A stretch of 14,357 nucleotides of DNA, taken from an uncultured Lachnospiraceae bacterium (GTDB lineage Bacteria > Bacillota > Clostridia > Lachnospirales > Lachnospiraceae). The position numbers were made by a program, and so were the translations under genes. The notes beneath the pieces were generated by a model. The model was not told where the DNA came from. It saw only the letters and a program-made list of their open reading frames with translations, and ran no database searches. Of the stretch, positions 12,148 through 14,357 are shown in pieces (the stretch's first letter is position 1; every line of letters begins with the position of its first letter). Location of the stretch: contig CAJUDZ010000053.1 of the NCBI GenBank assembly GCA_910584965.1, positions 1-14,357 of the forward strand, read 5' to 3'.

Positions 12148-12311
12148 TTATTTCTGTATCTTGTTCCACCTGTTGGCAGCTTCGAAATGTTTCCCGTATT
12201 TTTCTTTTTGGTCGTTTATGAGATCAACAAGAATGCGGACTGGCGTAAAAATAAGGACCGCCGGGAGCAGAAGCTGAGAGCCGAAAAAACAAAGTTTTTT
12301 ATTATTGTCAT
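12148..12311 (-). pseudogene. Small membrane protein, element 2, one-base frameshift
   Basis: Counterpart of the membrane half of 8243-8527. It starts MTIIKNFVF at ATG 12311 behind the same AAAGGA site. Adding one base in the A6 run at 12284-12289 restores FFGSQLLLPAVLIFTPVRI and an end NRWNKIQK, for 54 residues in total. Without it the frame ends early at 12216 in an Arg/Ser-rich tail. The tail differs from element 1, and the SH3-like part is absent. Confidence 0.6.
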
Positions 12312-12528
12312 AAAAATCCTTTCCCCGTATAAGCGGAAGCGTGTGGCCTGCTGCGTTCTGCCGTCAGCCCGCCGCCCCAATGGAACCCGCTGACGGCAGT
12401 CCTTTCCGCCTTTGACGGAAAGGAACACTTAATTTTCTGAAAAGCACGGACAAGGAGGAGCGCGCAGGCGTACAGTTCCCGGCTTTCCGGACAGCGTTTT
12501 CAGGCCGGCAGTTTTATCCAGCCTGTTT
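12312..12528. other. Multi-hairpin region downstream of rep, element 2
   Basis: Perfect 11-bp stem CTGCCGTCAGC/GCTGACGGCAG (12358-12399), CCTTTCCG/CGGAAAGG (12401-12423), and CAGGCCGG with CCAGCCTG (12501-12525, one mismatch). It matches 8528-8737 in layout. Confidence 0.5.
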
Positions 12529-13641
12529 CTATACTGGCAGCGCATCACAATCCCGCAGCCATTCAGGATTTTTTCCGGAAACAAGATGCCGGAGGCTGCT
12601 GCTCATGCGGGAGACGGCATCATCAAAATGCTGCGTAATAATGTCCAGGCTTCCGCCGTCGGCAATGATGACACCGGCAAGGGTGGGGAGGCATTGTCTG
12701 ACCAGCCAGCGTCTTTTATCTTCTATGGTTTTTGGCGCTTCCCGGACAAACAGGCGGAGCTTTCTGACCGCACCGATGAATGCTTCCCAGAGAGGATGGG
12801 AAGAGCAGCGGGAGCGGTTGGAGTCATCCTGAACAATCAGCCGGACATAATTGTCCAGAATGCCCATGACAATCTCCCCGATCTGCTTTCTGTTTATCAG
12901 GAAATCAACAGCCATATCCGCCCGTTTATTTTTCAGTTCCAGTTCCCAGCGCACCCATGCGTTTTCCAAAGCAGCATCCGTCGAAACGGCTTTCTCGGCA
13001 GAAGCATCCGCCGGCCGGAGGGCTTTTTGTTTCTGCTCCAGCTGCTTGTCATAAATACGCAGCATGATATCGCTCTGCCTTGAGCCAAAGTAGAGCGTAT
13101 GTCCGGTCTTTTCGTTTACAAAAGTAGATTCATAAACATCCCGCCATGTACGAAATTTGCTTACCACATCCTGCCTGTCGAGGAAATCCCGCACATCTTC
13201 CACGGTAAAAAAACGTGTGCCGAAGTCGTCAACAGCCAGGTCAAATTTCGTGAACCATCCGATGTTCCTGACCTGTGCAAGAAACTCAAGCATCACCGTA
13301 TTGTCGAAATCACTCAGGGAAAGAACATCTTTGGCAAAAGGGATATCAAATGTTATTGAATTTTTAAAGTGTTCCAGAAGGTCAGCAATAGCAGAACTGC
13401 TTATCACAACATGGACGCCCATATCTTCATTACCGTCGGTGAGGATTGTAACCGGGAAACCATCCAGCCGGTACATCTTCTTATAGCCGTTTGCGCCCCG
13501 GGGAAGGAGCAGGAAATCGCATTCCCGGTAACCGAGAAATTCGGCCATTTCTTTCATGTTGGGAATAATCGTGGAAGTAAAGGCGATCCAGTCGATAGAA
13601 GCGGAGAGGGAATTGTGCAAGTTTTCACAATTTCCGTACAT
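12529..13641 (-). CDS. rep: Rolling-circle replication initiator (Rep_trans type), element 2
   Basis: 370 residues from ATG 13641, all motifs intact (KFDLAVDDFG, FGSRQSDIMLRIYDK, WVRWELELKNKRA). The N-terminal half is almost base-for-base identical to element 1 rep, while the C-terminal third carries scattered changes. The frame can be extended upstream into the IS (to 13725), giving an artificial N terminus that replaces the native leader; the native dyad and promoter region are gone. Expression may depend on the IS end or on a transcript from beyond it. Confidence 0.82.
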   Translation of the reverse strand: MYGNCENLHNSLSASIDWIAFTSTIIPNMKEMAEFLGYRECDFLLLPRGANGYKKMYRLDGFPVTILTDGNEDMGVHVVISSSAIADLLEHFKNSITFDIPFAKDVLSLSDFDNTVMLEFLAQVRNIGWFTKFDLAVDDFGTRFFTVEDVRDFLDRQDVVSKFRTWRDVYESTFVNEKTGHTLYFGSRQSDIMLRIYDKQLEQKQKALRPADASAEKAVSTDAALENAWVRWELELKNKRADMAVDFLINRKQIGEIVMGILDNYVRLIVQDDSNRSRCSSHPLWEAFIGAVRKLRLFVREAPKTIEDKRRWLVRQCLPTLAGVIIADGGSLDIITQHFDDAVSRMSSSLRHLVSGKNPEWLRDCDALPV

Positions 13642-13727
13642 TTCAAAACCTGTATTTAGTACCCCCGTATTACTATGAGGCCGCTGAAAAACATACCGTT
13701 TTTCATGTTTAAATTTCAAATACACAC

Positions 13728-13766
13728 AAAAAATCCATCAGGTTCGATTATTCTGGTGGATTTTTT
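13728..13766. terminator. Bidirectional terminator at the IS end
   Basis: AAAAAATCCA pairs with TGGATTTTTT, with a further 4-bp inner stem and 11-base loop. It ends transposase transcription and shields the IS from outside transcripts. Confidence 0.8.
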
Positions 13767-13810
13767 GTGATTCGAATAAAGTTTCCGATTATTTCAGATG
13801 TCATCTCTGT

Positions 13811-14357
13811 TTATTTTTCACTTATCAGCTTGATGATCCGTTTGAGGTTTACTGCAAATATAGTCATTGCCCCCTGCATCTCCATGTTAATAAGGCCTGA
13901 TGATGTCGCTGTGTCATAACCATGCCTGTGCTTTAACTCGCTGTTTTTTGATTCTATCTTATAGCGTTCCTTCATTTTTTCTTTGAAGTGTTCTGTTTCC
14001 TGAAACTCTGCCTGTTTACTGTGGGCATCGCTTTTTAGGGTTTCGCTGTATGTTTTCTTTTTTGCCCCTTCCTTATAGCATCCGTCCCTGTACGGGCAGC
14101 ATTTACATTTCTCAACGTCAAAAAAGCAGGTCATGCGGGGATTATTATTCTTCTTTTCTTTTTTACGTCTGTTCAGGTATTTATGGTCTGCCAGATGTCC
14201 TGCCTTGCACTGGTACATCCCTGCATCTTTATTAAATTCAAATTCATCTTCTTTTGTCCGGTTTCCCTGTGTGATGATGCCGTTTAGTCCGGAAATCAGT
14301 TTATAACCGCCTTCCTGCGCCGCTTCGATATTTTTCTGCTCGGAATAGGCTTTATCT
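13811..14357 (-). CDS. Transposase, IS1182-like DDE family, C-terminal part
   Basis: Frame open to the window edge, so the N-terminal part is missing; 181 residues are visible. Features seen: DAGMYQCKAGHLA, a Cys cluster (CFFDVEKCKCCPYRDGC), ERYKIESKNSELKHRHGYD with the Glu expected as the last catalytic acid, and the family ending AMTIFAVNLKRIIKLI. The Cys-rich insert before the last acid, YKIESKN followed by a Gly-Tyr, and the NLKR end are typical of IS1182 transposases. No frame break is visible. Confidence 0.85.
   Translation of the reverse strand, partial: DKAYSEQKNIEAAQEGGYKLISGLNGIITQGNRTKEDEFEFNKDAGMYQCKAGHLADHKYLNRRKKEKKNNNPRMTCFFDVEKCKCCPYRDGCYKEGAKKKTYSETLKSDAHSKQAEFQETEHFKEKMKERYKIESKNSELKHRHGYDTATSSGLINMEMQGAMTIFAVNLKRIIKLISEK

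Larger units (their letters stand above)
9986..14357. mobile_element. Element 2: reduced, tandemly integrated relative of element 1 (right end outside)
   Basis: Order: integrase, control region with hairpins, repressor, toxin-antitoxin, small membrane gene, rep, then an IS. All except the integrase are homologous and syntenic to element 1. Coat, adsorption and Zot genes are absent between integrase and rep. Integrase and the small gene each carry a one-base frameshift. The right end is not visible. Confidence 0.75.
13677..14357. mobile_element. IS1182-like insertion sequence, one end (continues outside)
   Basis: Homology to element 1 stops abruptly after TACTAT at 13676, inside the rep dyad. 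The new sequence begins GAGGCCGCTG and leads to a transposase gene. The inverted repeat and target duplication cannot be checked because the other end is outside. Confidence 0.75.

Overview
The window looks like a chromosomal segment of a low-to-mid-GC Gram-positive bacterium, most likely a Clostridia/Lachnospiraceae-type Firmicute. This rests on strong AGGAGG-like ribosome sites, frequent TTG/GTG starts, TTGACA-17-TATAAT promoters and the families present. No species is assigned.

Host part (1-1740): the 3' portion of a membrane-anchored glycoside hydrolase family 3 protein with a long Asp/Glu repeat at its N terminus, then a tRNA-Gly(GCC) with its own promoter. The 3' end of this tRNA is a phage integration site.

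Element 1 (about 1717-10009, 8.3 kb) is bounded by a perfect 24-bp direct repeat of the tRNA 3' end. It has the gene content of an integrated filamentous phage (inovirus). Read on the minus strand it carries a Rep_trans-type rolling-circle initiator, a small membrane protein, a putative ssDNA-binding protein, an acidic membrane-anchored protein, a 48-residue hydrophobic protein, a major-coat-like protein followed by a terminator, a large adsorption-like protein, a small membrane protein, a Zot/pI-like morphogenesis ATPase, and a tyrosine integrase translationally coupled to Zot. On the plus strand it carries a ribbon-helix-helix repressor preceded by palindromic operators, a small basic membrane protein and an antisense RNA. 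That RNA and a 32-residue hydrophobic peptide on the opposite strand form an Fst-type type I toxin-antitoxin module, with convergent promoters, a shared bidirectional terminator and direct repeats.

Element 2 (from the shared att site at 9986 to beyond the window) is a related but reduced element in tandem at the same tRNA. It has a different integrase (frameshifted), the same presumed origin hairpin, a diverged repressor with a different operator, a second toxin-antitoxin module whose pairing repeats have changed together, a frameshifted small membrane gene, and a nearly identical rep. None of the coat, adsorption or Zot genes lies between its integrase and rep, so it resembles a satellite or deletion derivative, like the RS elements of CTX phage. 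An IS1182-like element (13677 to beyond the end) has inserted just upstream of its rep.

The most notable features are the two paired, apparently orthogonal type I toxin-antitoxin modules in filamentous-phage elements, the tandem full/reduced element pair, and several hairpins conserved between the elements that are candidates for the rolling-circle origin and packaging signals.
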